Below, piece by piece: positions 1 to 6,257 of a stretch of DNA of 6,830 nt. Position 1 is the stretch's first letter. Every line of letters begins with the position of its first letter. The DNA comes from Acidobacteriota bacterium. GTDB lineage: Bacteria; Acidobacteriota; Vicinamibacteria; Vicinamibacterales; UBA2999. Under the pieces are notes generated by a model. That model ran no database searches and was not told where the DNA came from. It saw only the letters and a program-made list of their open reading frames with translations. A program made the position numbers and the translations under genes. The DNA lies in the NCBI GenBank assembly GCA_020851835.1, contig JADZBZ010000175.1, forward strand, positions 1-6,830, given 5' to 3'.

Positions 1-41
1 GAGGGGGGAGACGCCCGCCCCGGCTCGCGGGGCCGAATGCG

Positions 42-1085
42 ATGCAGCCGGAATTGAAGGAAGCCCTCGATTTCCATCACGCGGTGATGGCCGAGGGCAG
101 CCGCGCGCTCGTCGGGTACGACACCGCCAAGGCCCTCGCCAACGTTGTCCTGCTGGCCGAAATCCCGACCACCTACGACGAAAGGCGTCCCGAGCGGCAG
201 GTCAACGCCGGCAATCTCCTGCTGCGCGGGGTGCCCGGTGTGGGCAAGACGTTCTTCGGCGTCATCCTGGCCGCCATCAGCGACGCCCGGTTCGCCCGCA
301 TCCAGGGCCGGGCCGACCTGCAGCCCACCGAGGTAGTGGGCTTCCAGATGATCAACCCCGCGACCGGGCAGCTGGTCACCGAATTCGGGCCTCTGGCCTC
401 GGCCGAGGTCATCCTCCTCGACGAGATCAACCGTATTCCGCTCAAGTCGCAGAGCGCGTTCCTCGAGGCGTTGCAGGACCGCTCGATCACGGTCGGCAAG
501 GACACCTACGACCTGCCCGCGTTCAGCTTCGCGATGGCGACGATGAACCCGGTGGAGCTCGGGCAGGGCACGTTCCCCTTGTCCGAGGCCGCCACCGACC
601 GCTTCGCCGCCATGATCAACGTGGGCTACCTGCCGCCCGATCAGGAGGAGCGGCTGGTCGAGTTCGACTTCAAGCAGATGCGCCTCCGCCCGATCCTGTC
701 CAAGCAGCGCATCATCGGGCTCCGGGCGACGATTGGCAGCCGTGTGTTCCTGCACCGCAGTCTCGGACGCTACATCCAGCGCCTGGTGGCGGCGACGCGT
801 CCCTACAATGCCGATACCGACTGGCGGCACCGCTCGCCGTCCGAGCTGGTGGAGCGCGGGGTGGATCTGGGCGCCTCGCCTCGCGCCATCATCGCGTGGA
901 GCCGTCTGGCCAAGGTGTGGGCGCTGCTCCAGGGCGAGCGGGCCGAGGTGTACCCGGAAGACATCCAGGCGATCGCGCCCTACGTCCTCGGGCACCGGAT
1001 CTGGCTCGGGCCCCACGCGGCCAGCCACGGGCTCACCATCGACGACGTCATCCGCGACGTCGTGGAACGGGTGCCGATTCCATGA
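42..1085 (+). CDS. MoxR-family AAA+ ATPase (MxaR-like)
   Basis: This 347-residue protein is a cytosolic AAA+ ATPase of the MoxR family, whose members act as ATP-driven chaperones that remodel or load cofactors into partner complexes, usually with vWA proteins. Visible motifs are Walker A GVPGVGKT at residues 63-70, Walker B VILLDE at 123-128, sensor 1 in ATMNP (Asn169), an arginine finger in SEAATDRF (Arg187) and sensor 2 in GASPRA (Arg281), so the ATPase looks complete and active. The C-terminal part (about 240-340) is the helical lid. Length is typical of the family. ATG 42 places the usual N-terminal helix about 60 residues before Walker A. No strong Shine-Dalgarno precedes it, and only 41 bases of upstream sequence are available, so the start is likely rather than certain. 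The stop codon overlaps the next start by four bases. Motifs deviate slightly from the common ATQNP/PEAQLDRF forms, suggesting a distinct subfamily. Confidence 0.95.
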   Translation: MQPELKEALDFHHAVMAEGSRALVGYDTAKALANVVLLAEIPTTYDERRPERQVNAGNLLLRGVPGVGKTFFGVILAAISDARFARIQGRADLQPTEVVGFQMINPATGQLVTEFGPLASAEVILLDEINRIPLKSQSAFLEALQDRSITVGKDTYDLPAFSFAMATMNPVELGQGTFPLSEAATDRFAAMINVGYLPPDQEERLVEFDFKQMRLRPILSKQRIIGLRATIGSRVFLHRSLGRYIQRLVAATRPYNADTDWRHRSPSELVERGVDLGASPRAIIAWSRLAKVWALLQGERAEVYPEDIQAIAPYVLGHRIWLGPHAASHGLTIDDVIRDVVERVPIP

Positions 1086-2032
1086 CGGCCCGCGCGTCGG
1101 CGGCGGCCTCGGCCGTCGGCCTCGAAGAAATTACGCGGATTGAGCTCATCGTGAGCCGTCGCCTGCGCGAACGGACGCCGGGTGAGCACCGGAGCCGCGC
1201 TGAGGGCACGGGGTTCGACTTCGTGGGTCTGCGCGACTGGCAGTCCGGCGACAGGATGTCGGCGATCGACTGGCCCCAGTCGTCGCTGACCAACTTCGCG
1301 CCGCTCGTAGTGCGCGAGTTCGAGCAGCCGAGTACCGCGACGGTGGTGGCCGTGGCCGACCTGTCGCTGTCCACACGATGCGGCATCGCCCGCAGCCACG
1401 GGCATAGTCGCGGCGAGACGCCGATTGCCACGGCCGTCGGGCGCGCGCTCGCGGTCATCGGCCTGTCGGCGGCCTTCTTCCAGGATCGCTTCGGCCTGAT
1501 CGCCTTCGAACGCGACTTCTCGCACCTGGCGGGTGTCGCGCCCCGCGCCGGCCGCAATCACGTCGTGCACTGTCTGGACGCCTACCTGGCCCGGCGCGGA
1601 CTCGAACCGGTGATGCACGGAGGGAGTGTGAGCACGACGCTGGCCGGCTCGTTCCGGACGACGTCGCTGGTCCCCTTCATCTCGGATTTTCTCTTCGACG
1701 AGGCGCTCGAGGTCGTTGGCGAACTGGCGCGGCTCAACGCCGTGCACGACGTGTTCATCGTCCTCGTGGACAGCGCCTTCGCGTTCGCCATGCCCGACGT
1801 GTCGTCGTGGTGGATCGAGGTCGAGGACGCCGAGACGGGCACGTCGCGGACGGTCTCGCGGCAGACATTCGCGGCCCTGGGCGATCGGGTGCGCGCCTGG
1901 CAGGCCGACGTCGAGCGGGCCGCCCGTGACGCGGATCTCGACGTGGTGCGCATCGGACTCGACGCGCAGAAGGACGACATCGCGCTCAGCGAGTTCGTGG
2001 CGGAGCGGCGGCTCCGGAAGCCGGCACGGTGA
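1082..2032 (+). CDS. DUF58 domain protein (MxaS-like)
   Basis: This 316-residue protein belongs to the DUF58 family, which almost always pairs with MoxR ATPases. The family signature is readable at residues 34-80: GEHRS, then GTGFDF, then LRDWQSGD, IDW (62-64) and VVREFEQ. It is followed by DLSLS at 93-97, a vWA-like DxSxS metal-site motif. No hydrophobic membrane segment is seen at the N-terminus, so the protein is probably cytosolic, unlike many DUF58 proteins that carry two N-terminal helices. The ATG overlaps the MoxR stop as ATGA, and no good Shine-Dalgarno is present, so translation is probably coupled to the MoxR gene. A longer in-frame extension upstream to 896 lies wholly inside the MoxR gene and is not needed to explain the domain. 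The residues after IDW (PQSSLTN) differ from the more usual form with an Ala-Arg pair. The molecular role in this family is unknown; position corresponds to mxaS. Confidence 0.92.
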   Translation: MTARASAAASAVGLEEITRIELIVSRRLRERTPGEHRSRAEGTGFDFVGLRDWQSGDRMSAIDWPQSSLTNFAPLVVREFEQPSTATVVAVADLSLSTRCGIARSHGHSRGETPIATAVGRALAVIGLSAAFFQDRFGLIAFERDFSHLAGVAPRAGRNHVVHCLDAYLARRGLEPVMHGGSVSTTLAGSFRTTSLVPFISDFLFDEALEVVGELARLNAVHDVFIVLVDSAFAFAMPDVSSWWIEVEDAETGTSRTVSRQTFAALGDRVRAWQADVERAARDADLDVVRIGLDAQKDDIALSEFVAERRLRKPAR

Positions 2033-2037
2033 GAGAC

Positions 2038-2042
2038 GAGGG
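2038..2042 (+). promoter_or_regulatory. Ribosome binding site for the MxaA/BatD-like gene
   Basis: GAGGG lies six bases before ATG 2049 in the 16-base gap after the DUF58 stop codon. It supports this start over the longer in-frame extension that reaches back to 1716 inside the DUF58 gene. Confidence 0.6.
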
Positions 2043-2048
2043 CGGGGC

Positions 2049-3305
2049 ATGAACGCGACATCACGAACGCTGGCGGCGGTGGCGCGTGCACTGCTGGCGG
2101 CCGCGGCCCTGGCCGGGCCGGTGACCGCGGCGGCCGGGCAGGCCAGGCCGGCCTCCCCGGGACGGCCCGCCTCGGCCGATCGCGCGCAGCCGATGGTGGA
2201 AGTGGCGCCCATCCGCTGCTGGTGGCGTACCAGCCAGGGGGCCGTGACCATCGGCGAGCCCTTCGACGTCCGGCTCACGTGCGCGGTTCTCGAGACCGAC
2301 AGCGTGCAGGTGGTGCCCGACGAGACCCGCTTGACCGTCGCCGGGGTTCAGCTGCAGCCCTTCGAGGTCATCGGCGGCGAGCGCCCGGCCGACACGCGCG
2401 CGGGCCAGCGGCGCTTCTTCCAGTACCGCTACACGGTGCGGCTGCTCGATCCCGACTCGATTGGCGATGACGTCATGCTGCCCAATCTCACCGTAACCTA
2501 CCGCGTGCAGAGCCGCGTCTCCTCCGACGCCACACTCGCCGGCCGCGAGTTCACCTACGTGATGCCGGGGCTTCCGGTGCACGTGCTGTCGCTGGTGCCG
2601 GAGTCCGGCGTGGACATCCGCGACGGCGCGGACGTGGGATTCGACCGCATCGATGCCCTGCGCTTTCGCGCGCGCCTCTTCGACATCGGCTCTGTGGCAC
2701 TGTTGGCGGGAGGCGTCCTGTTCGGCGTGCTCGCCTTGGCCGCCTTCGTCAGCCGCGCCCGCCAGGGGCAGGCGCGCGAGCGGCCGCGGGTGTCCGAGCG
2801 CCGTGTGCTCGCCGCTGCCGGCGCCGAACTGTCGCGCGTGGCGCGCGAGTCTGCGAGTGGCTGGACGCCCGAGCTCATCGGCGCCGGCCACGCGGCTCTC
2901 CGCGTCGTCGCCGCCGTGGCCCTCGGGCGCGGCGTCAGCGAGCAGCGGCTGGCTCACGGTGCATCGGCCACCGACGGGAGGATTCCTGTCCGCGCCGTGA
3001 TCCCGGGGCGTCCGGGCGCGGCGGTCACGAGCGCGACGACGGCGGCCGACGTGGCGCTCGCACTGGCGGATCCCGCCAGGCCGATCGAACAGCGCGCCGG
3101 GCTCGAGGCGCTGCACGCCGCTCTCGCCACGTTCACCGTGACGCGCTTTGCGGCGGAGGACGCCGGCCCCGACGCCGGGGCGCTGGCCAGCGCTCTCGAC
3201 GCCGGGCAGCGCGAGGCGTCCCGCCTCTCGCGCGCCGGGGTCCGGCGCTGGTTCCGCTCCGTCGTCACGCTCGGCCCCAGGGAGGCGAGGACGTCGCCGT
3301 CGTGA
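2049..3305 (+). CDS. Exported single-span membrane protein, MxaA/BatD-like
   Basis: This 418-residue protein has an N-terminal signal sequence (hydrophobic core about 10-29, probable cleavage near residue 30). A predicted beta-rich periplasmic region follows (about 48-210), starting with a VTIGEPFDVRLTC stretch that resembles the opening strands of BatD/MxaA-type domains. One transmembrane helix (about 213-235) is followed by a basic stretch (RARQGQARERPR), which places the remaining 180 or so residues in the cytosol. That tail is helical and Ala/Arg-rich and contains an LHAAL segment and a closing RRWF. I do not recognise a confident family; the assignment rests on topology and position between DUF58 and a vWA gene, where methylotrophs carry mxaA and other bacteria carry batD-like genes. 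It probably links periplasmic vWA proteins to the cytosolic ATPase. ATG 2049 is chosen because it has a Shine-Dalgarno and begins directly with the signal peptide. Confidence 0.85.
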   Translation: MNATSRTLAAVARALLAAAALAGPVTAAAGQARPASPGRPASADRAQPMVEVAPIRCWWRTSQGAVTIGEPFDVRLTCAVLETDSVQVVPDETRLTVAGVQLQPFEVIGGERPADTRAGQRRFFQYRYTVRLLDPDSIGDDVMLPNLTVTYRVQSRVSSDATLAGREFTYVMPGLPVHVLSLVPESGVDIRDGADVGFDRIDALRFRARLFDIGSVALLAGGVLFGVLALAAFVSRARQGQARERPRVSERRVLAAAGAELSRVARESASGWTPELIGAGHAALRVVAAVALGRGVSEQRLAHGASATDGRIPVRAVIPGRPGAAVTSATTAADVALALADPARPIEQRAGLEALHAALATFTVTRFAAEDAGPDAGALASALDAGQREASRLSRAGVRRWFRSVVTLGPREARTSPS

Positions 3306-4393
3306 TGGACGTGCTGCGCGCGCTCGCCGCGGCCATCGCCGCCGACTGGACCGGCGTCGATACCAGCGGCGTCACGTTCTGGCAGCGCGACACCGCGCGC
3401 CTGGCCGCCATCGCCTTTGCCGCTCTGGCTGCGCTGCTGCTCGCGCTGCACGCCGCTCTCCCGCGGCGCCGCGGCCGCGGCCGTATCGTTCTGCCAGCCC
3501 TGCTGCAGACGATGCGGCCGGCGCGCACGGCGTGGCGGCGCGACGTGCCGTCGTTGCTCTTCGCCGCGGGCCTCCCGTTCGCGCTGCTCGCGCTCGCCGA
3601 CCCGCGCGCCGCCCTCGTGTCGTCGGAGGTGTCGTATCCCGGGCGGCGCATCGCGCTCATGATCGACGCCTCCGACAGCATGCGTTCGGACTTCGCCGCG
3701 CCGTCGCTCAATGCCGGCACGCAGCAGGCCTTCTTCACCACGGTGGCCGCGGCGACGCGCTTCGTCGAGCTGCGCCGCCAGGGCCGGTACCGCGACCTGA
3801 TGGCCCTCATCGAGTTCGGCAACCGTGCGTACGTGATCACCCCCTTCACGAACGACTACGACAACCTCCTGCTCAGCATGGCTCTCATCGGTGACCCTGC
3901 CGAGTTCTCGCGGTTCCCGGATCCGGGTACGGTCATCGGAAGTGCGGTAGAACAGAGCATCGCCGTCTTCCGCGCCTTCGACTTTCTCGAGGCCTCGGGG
4001 AACGTGATGGTGATCTTCACCGATGGCGAAGACACCAACGCCATGGTGAACGGCCGATCGCTGGACGACATCCTCGCGGCCGCCACGGCCAGCCGGATTC
4101 CGCTCTATTTCGTGCGGACCAACTACAACAAGGGCTTCAACGAGGCGGTTCCCGACGCCCTCTGGAAGGATGCGGTCGAGCGGGCGGGCGGACGCTTCTA
4201 CATCGCGCGCGACGAGAACAGCCTGCTGAAGGCGCTGGCCGACATCGACCGCGAATCGGTCGGCACCGTGCAGGTGCGCCATTACGCGACCCAGCAGCCA
4301 CGCTTCTCGAGTTTTGCGCTCGTCGCCGCGGCGCTATGGGCCTGCGCCGCCTCGTTGCGCCTCGGGTGGCCGGTGTCTTCGACCTTGCCGTGA
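3305..4393 (+). CDS. Membrane-anchored vWA domain protein (BatA/MxaC-like)
   Basis: This 362-residue protein has two N-terminal membrane helices (about 32-51 and 82-98) joined by an Arg-rich loop, then a vWA domain (about 113-320) and a C-terminal helix (about 337-357). The positive-inside rule puts the Arg-rich loop in the cytosol and the vWA domain in the periplasm. The metal-ion-dependent adhesion site appears intact: DASDS at 121-125, Thr209 in PGTVIGSAV, and TDGED at 239-243. Such domains bind a divalent metal and mediate protein contacts. The ATG overlaps the previous stop as TGATG. A GTG at 3302 is in frame and gives only one extra residue with a GTGA overlap; GAGG at 3287-3290 sits 11 bases from GTG 3302 and 14 from the ATG, so the exact start is open. 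A periplasmic N-terminal extension of about 30 residues precedes the first helix. Position corresponds to mxaC. Confidence 0.93.
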   Translation: MDVLRALAAAIAADWTGVDTSGVTFWQRDTARLAAIAFAALAALLLALHAALPRRRGRGRIVLPALLQTMRPARTAWRRDVPSLLFAAGLPFALLALADPRAALVSSEVSYPGRRIALMIDASDSMRSDFAAPSLNAGTQQAFFTTVAAATRFVELRRQGRYRDLMALIEFGNRAYVITPFTNDYDNLLLSMALIGDPAEFSRFPDPGTVIGSAVEQSIAVFRAFDFLEASGNVMVIFTDGEDTNAMVNGRSLDDILAAATASRIPLYFVRTNYNKGFNEAVPDALWKDAVERAGGRFYIARDENSLLKALADIDRESVGTVQVRHYATQQPRFSSFALVAAALWACAASLRLGWPVSSTLP

Positions 4394-4398
4394 GGAGG
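4393..4398 (+). promoter_or_regulatory. Strong Shine-Dalgarno AGGAGG overlapping a stop codon
   Basis: A full consensus AGGAGG begins on the last base of the vWA gene's TGA. It is five bases before GTG 4404 and eleven before ATG 4410, both in the same frame. It is the strongest ribosome binding site in the window and suggests the small helical-repeat protein is initiated independently rather than only by coupling. Confidence 0.75.
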
Positions 4399-4403
4399 TT
4401 CGT

Positions 4404-5096
4404 GTGCGGATGACCATCGCGCTTCGAGTGATCGGCGCCCTGTTGCTGCTGGGTGGCGCCGTCTTGGCCAGAAACGAGGCGCGCCTCGCTCGGAGCGAGG
4501 CGAGTGCCTGGCAACAGCTTCTCACCTTTCATTACGAGGCCGTGCCGGGCGCCGACGCTCCGGCCGGCGTGCTGGCCTCGGCCACCGGCGCCGACCTGGA
4601 CCGCCAGCGCCGCGAGGCGACGGTGGAGTACTGGCTCGGCCGCTACGACGAGCTCGCCGACCGGGCGAGCGCCGCCGCCGACCCCGACGTGCTCTTCGTC
4701 GCGGCGAACGCGGCATATCGCTCTGCCTGGCGGGACGCCGCCGGGCCCGACGGGGTTCGGAAGCTCGGAGACGTAATCCAGGCCTACGCCGCGGTCCTGA
4801 AGGCCAACCCGCGTTACCTCGACGCGGCGTTCAACCTCGAGTTCGTGGCGCGGCGTCGCGATCAGATCGCTCTCCAGAAGCCGGTTCCGCTGGTCGGCAA
4901 CGACGACGAGCCGACCGCCGCCGGCCCGATCCAGACGACGGATCTGCCGCGGGGACCGACGGTCCATGGCATCCCCGGCGGGCCGCCGGTCAACGTGCCC
5001 GTCGAGGAGTTCGAGGTCTTGATCCCGAGAGACGCCGGCGAGCAGGAGACAGAAGCCGGGCAGGCGACGAGCGGCAAACGGCGCCGCAAGGGGTGA
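4404..5096 (+). CDS. Small anchored helical-repeat (TPR-like) protein, MxaK-like position
   Basis: This 230-residue protein starts with a hydrophobic helix (about 5-21) that should anchor it in the inner membrane or act as an uncleaved signal. It then has a helical region (about 25-155) with TPR-like spacing; the segment VIQAYAAVLKANPRYLDAAF followed by NLEFV (about 124-148) reads as a repeat helix pair. From about 160 the chain is rich in Pro, Gly and acidic residues with no obvious fold, and it ends in the basic cluster KRRRKG. Small TPR or helical proteins occupy this slot between two vWA genes in Bat operons (BatC/BatE) and in the mxa cluster (MxaK), where they are thought to be assembly partners. 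Sequence alone does not prove orthology. The GTG at 4404 is preferred for its Shine-Dalgarno spacing; ATG 4410 would shorten the protein by two residues. It lies 10 bases after one vWA gene and 10 before the next. Confidence 0.85.
   Translation: MRMTIALRVIGALLLLGGAVLARNEARLARSEASAWQQLLTFHYEAVPGADAPAGVLASATGADLDRQRREATVEYWLGRYDELADRASAAADPDVLFVAANAAYRSAWRDAAGPDGVRKLGDVIQAYAAVLKANPRYLDAAFNLEFVARRRDQIALQKPVPLVGNDDEPTAAGPIQTTDLPRGPTVHGIPGGPPVNVPVEEFEVLIPRDAGEQETEAGQATSGKRRRKG
4475..4502. repeat. Three alternating copies of heptamer CGAGGCG
   Basis: CGAGGCG occurs at 4475-4481, as its reverse complement at 4482-4488, and again directly at 4496-4502. The first two form a perfect 14-base palindrome. 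The second and third can form a 9-base-pair hairpin (4482-4490 with 4494-4502) around a CGG loop. The array lies about 70-100 bases inside the small helical-repeat gene and encodes part of NEARLARSEAS. The two structures are mutually exclusive. Function unknown; GC-rich coding chance is possible. Confidence 0.6.
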
Positions 5097-5106
5097 GGGC
5101 GGAGGC

Positions 5107-6204
5107 GTGATCCCCGACGTCGGCCCGATCTCTTTCGCCGTGCCCGTGTACCTCTGGCTCCTGACGGTGCCGGCGGCGTTACTGGCGCTGTGGGCCTGGC
5201 GCCTGATCCGCCGCCTCGCCGATCTGCGGCAACTGCGGCAGAGCCGTGTGTCGCCCGTAGGCGAGCGCTGGAGCCTGACGGGCGACCTGCCGCTGTGGCT
5301 GGGTGTGGTGCTTGCTTGCGCGGCGCTGGTGCTGGCGCTGGCCCGGCCCCGGGCGGTCGCGCCAGGCCTGGGTCGCGCCGGCCTCGACATCGTCGTGGTG
5401 CAGGACGGGTCTGCGTCGATGTCGGTGCGCGATCTGCCCGGCGGTACGCGCTGGGCGCGCTCGATGCAGTTCCTGCGGCGGCTCGGCGACGCCCTCCGGT
5501 GGGAAGACGACCGGGTGGCTCTCACCGTCTTCGCGCGTATCGCGACACCGCAAGTCCGGCTCACGCACGATCCCAACACCGTCTTCTTCTTTCTCGATCG
5601 GCTCGCCGCGCGGTCGCCGTTCCGGCTCGAAGACGAGACAACATGGGACACGAACCTCGAGCAGGGCATCGCCTGGGGGCTCCGCGTGATGCAGAAGGTT
5701 CGCGAAATCCACGGCCCGTCGTCGAACGCCCCCGCGTTTCTGCTGATCTCGGACGGCGAGGCCTGGAGCGGCGAGGTGGCGCGCGCCATCGACGCCATTC
5801 GGGGCGCCGACATCCCGCTCTTCGTCGTTGGCGTAGGGACGCTCGGGGGTGGCCGCATGCCGCGAATGGTGTTCCCCGACGACGGCGACCCGCCGCCCGC
5901 GACCTCGCAGCTCGACCGGCGCGGGCTGCAACGGTTGGCGATGGAAGGTCGCGGCCTGTACTTCGAACTCGACCGCGAGCTCGATCGCGACATCGCGAAC
6001 GCGATCATCGACACCGCCCGGCGCTCGGCGCCTCCCCGAGCGCGGGAGGCTGCCCTGACGGATCTCTACTGGCCTGCCCTGGCGGGCGCGTGCGGCCTGG
6101 CGGGCCTGGGGACGCTGTTCGCGCGTCGACCGCTGCCGCTCTGGCTGCAGATGGGAGGGGCCGTGGCCGCCCTGGCGGCGGCGCTGCGAGTGCTGTGGCT
6201 ATGA
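5107..6204 (+). CDS. Membrane-anchored vWA domain protein (BatA/B- or MxaL-like)
   Basis: This 365-residue protein is the second vWA protein of the operon. Two N-terminal helices (about 12-32 and 62-80) flank a basic loop (RRLADLRQLRQSR), then comes a vWA domain (about 92-305) and two C-terminal helices (about 322-338 and 343-363) separated by ARRPLP. The positive-inside rule puts the vWA domain in the periplasm. The metal site appears complete: DGSAS at 100-104, Thr182 in WDTNLEQG, and SDGE at 215-218. It is not a simple duplicate of the upstream vWA gene: the N-terminal extension is missing, one more C-terminal helix is present and the inserts within the domain differ. GTG 5107 lies 10 bases after the previous stop. 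The nearest GGAGG ends only one base before it, whereas GAGG at 5095-5098, on the preceding stop codon, is eight bases away and more usable. In-frame GTG codons at 5140 and 5146 would cut into the first helix region. Position corresponds to mxaL. Confidence 0.93.
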   Translation: MIPDVGPISFAVPVYLWLLTVPAALLALWAWRLIRRLADLRQLRQSRVSPVGERWSLTGDLPLWLGVVLACAALVLALARPRAVAPGLGRAGLDIVVVQDGSASMSVRDLPGGTRWARSMQFLRRLGDALRWEDDRVALTVFARIATPQVRLTHDPNTVFFFLDRLAARSPFRLEDETTWDTNLEQGIAWGLRVMQKVREIHGPSSNAPAFLLISDGEAWSGEVARAIDAIRGADIPLFVVGVGTLGGGRMPRMVFPDDGDPPPATSQLDRRGLQRLAMEGRGLYFELDRELDRDIANAIIDTARRSAPPRAREAALTDLYWPALAGACGLAGLGTLFARRPLPLWLQMGGAVAALAAALRVLWL

Positions 6205-6257
6205 TCGCGACCGCTCATCGCGGTGGAAGGCAGGGCCATCGAGGTATGACGGCATGA
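6201..6257 (+). other. 18-codon reading frame bridging two genes
   Basis: ATG 6201 overlaps the stop of the second vWA gene as ATGA, and the frame ends with TGA 6255-6257, which overlaps the start of the hydrolase gene, again as ATGA. It would encode MIATAHRGGRQGHRGMTA. No Shine-Dalgarno specific to it is evident. It fills the only sizeable gap in the window (6205-6253), which otherwise holds a weak 5-base-pair stem (6210-6214 with 6220-6224) lacking a T-tract. A role as a translational coupler is possible; a functional peptide is doubtful. Confidence 0.3.
6241..6244 (+). promoter_or_regulatory. Ribosome binding site for the hydrolase gene
   Basis: GAGG lies nine bases before ATG 6254, a normal spacing. 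It supports ATG 6254 as start, which places the twin-arginine motif directly at the N-terminus. Confidence 0.5.

Noticed and set aside
1..41. Promoter upstream of the MoxR gene
   Set aside because: Only 41 bases are available, and no -10/-35 pair or operator is recognisable; the operon may begin further upstream.
980..2278. Minus-strand open frame of 432 codons opposite the DUF58 gene
   Set aside because: No recognisable motif, very Arg-rich, and entirely opposed to a gene with a clear family signature.
3461..3480. GC-only palindromes (14 bases at 3461-3474, 12 bases at 3469-3480)
   Set aside because: They encode the Arg-rich cytosolic loop of the first vWA protein; alternating CCG/CGG codons for Arg and Gly explain them without a regulatory role.
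3148..3894. Plus-strand open frame of 248 codons overlapping genes 3 and 4 in another frame
   Set aside because: Arg-dominated composition, no start context, and overlaps two supported genes.
2954..4282. Minus-strand open frame of 442 codons opposite genes 3 and 4
   Set aside because: His/Arg/Gly-rich translation with no domain; a shadow of the sense genes, which carry clear vWA and membrane features.
4137..6014. Long open frame on the minus strand (625 codons) opposite genes 4, 5 and 6
   Set aside because: It spans three well-supported genes, its translation is a low-complexity Arg/Ser/Pro mixture without motifs, and long antisense frames are expected in very GC-rich coding DNA.
6205..6253. 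Possible terminator between the second vWA gene and the hydrolase
   Set aside because: Only a 5-base-pair stem with a 5-base loop and no T-tract is present; too weak to call.
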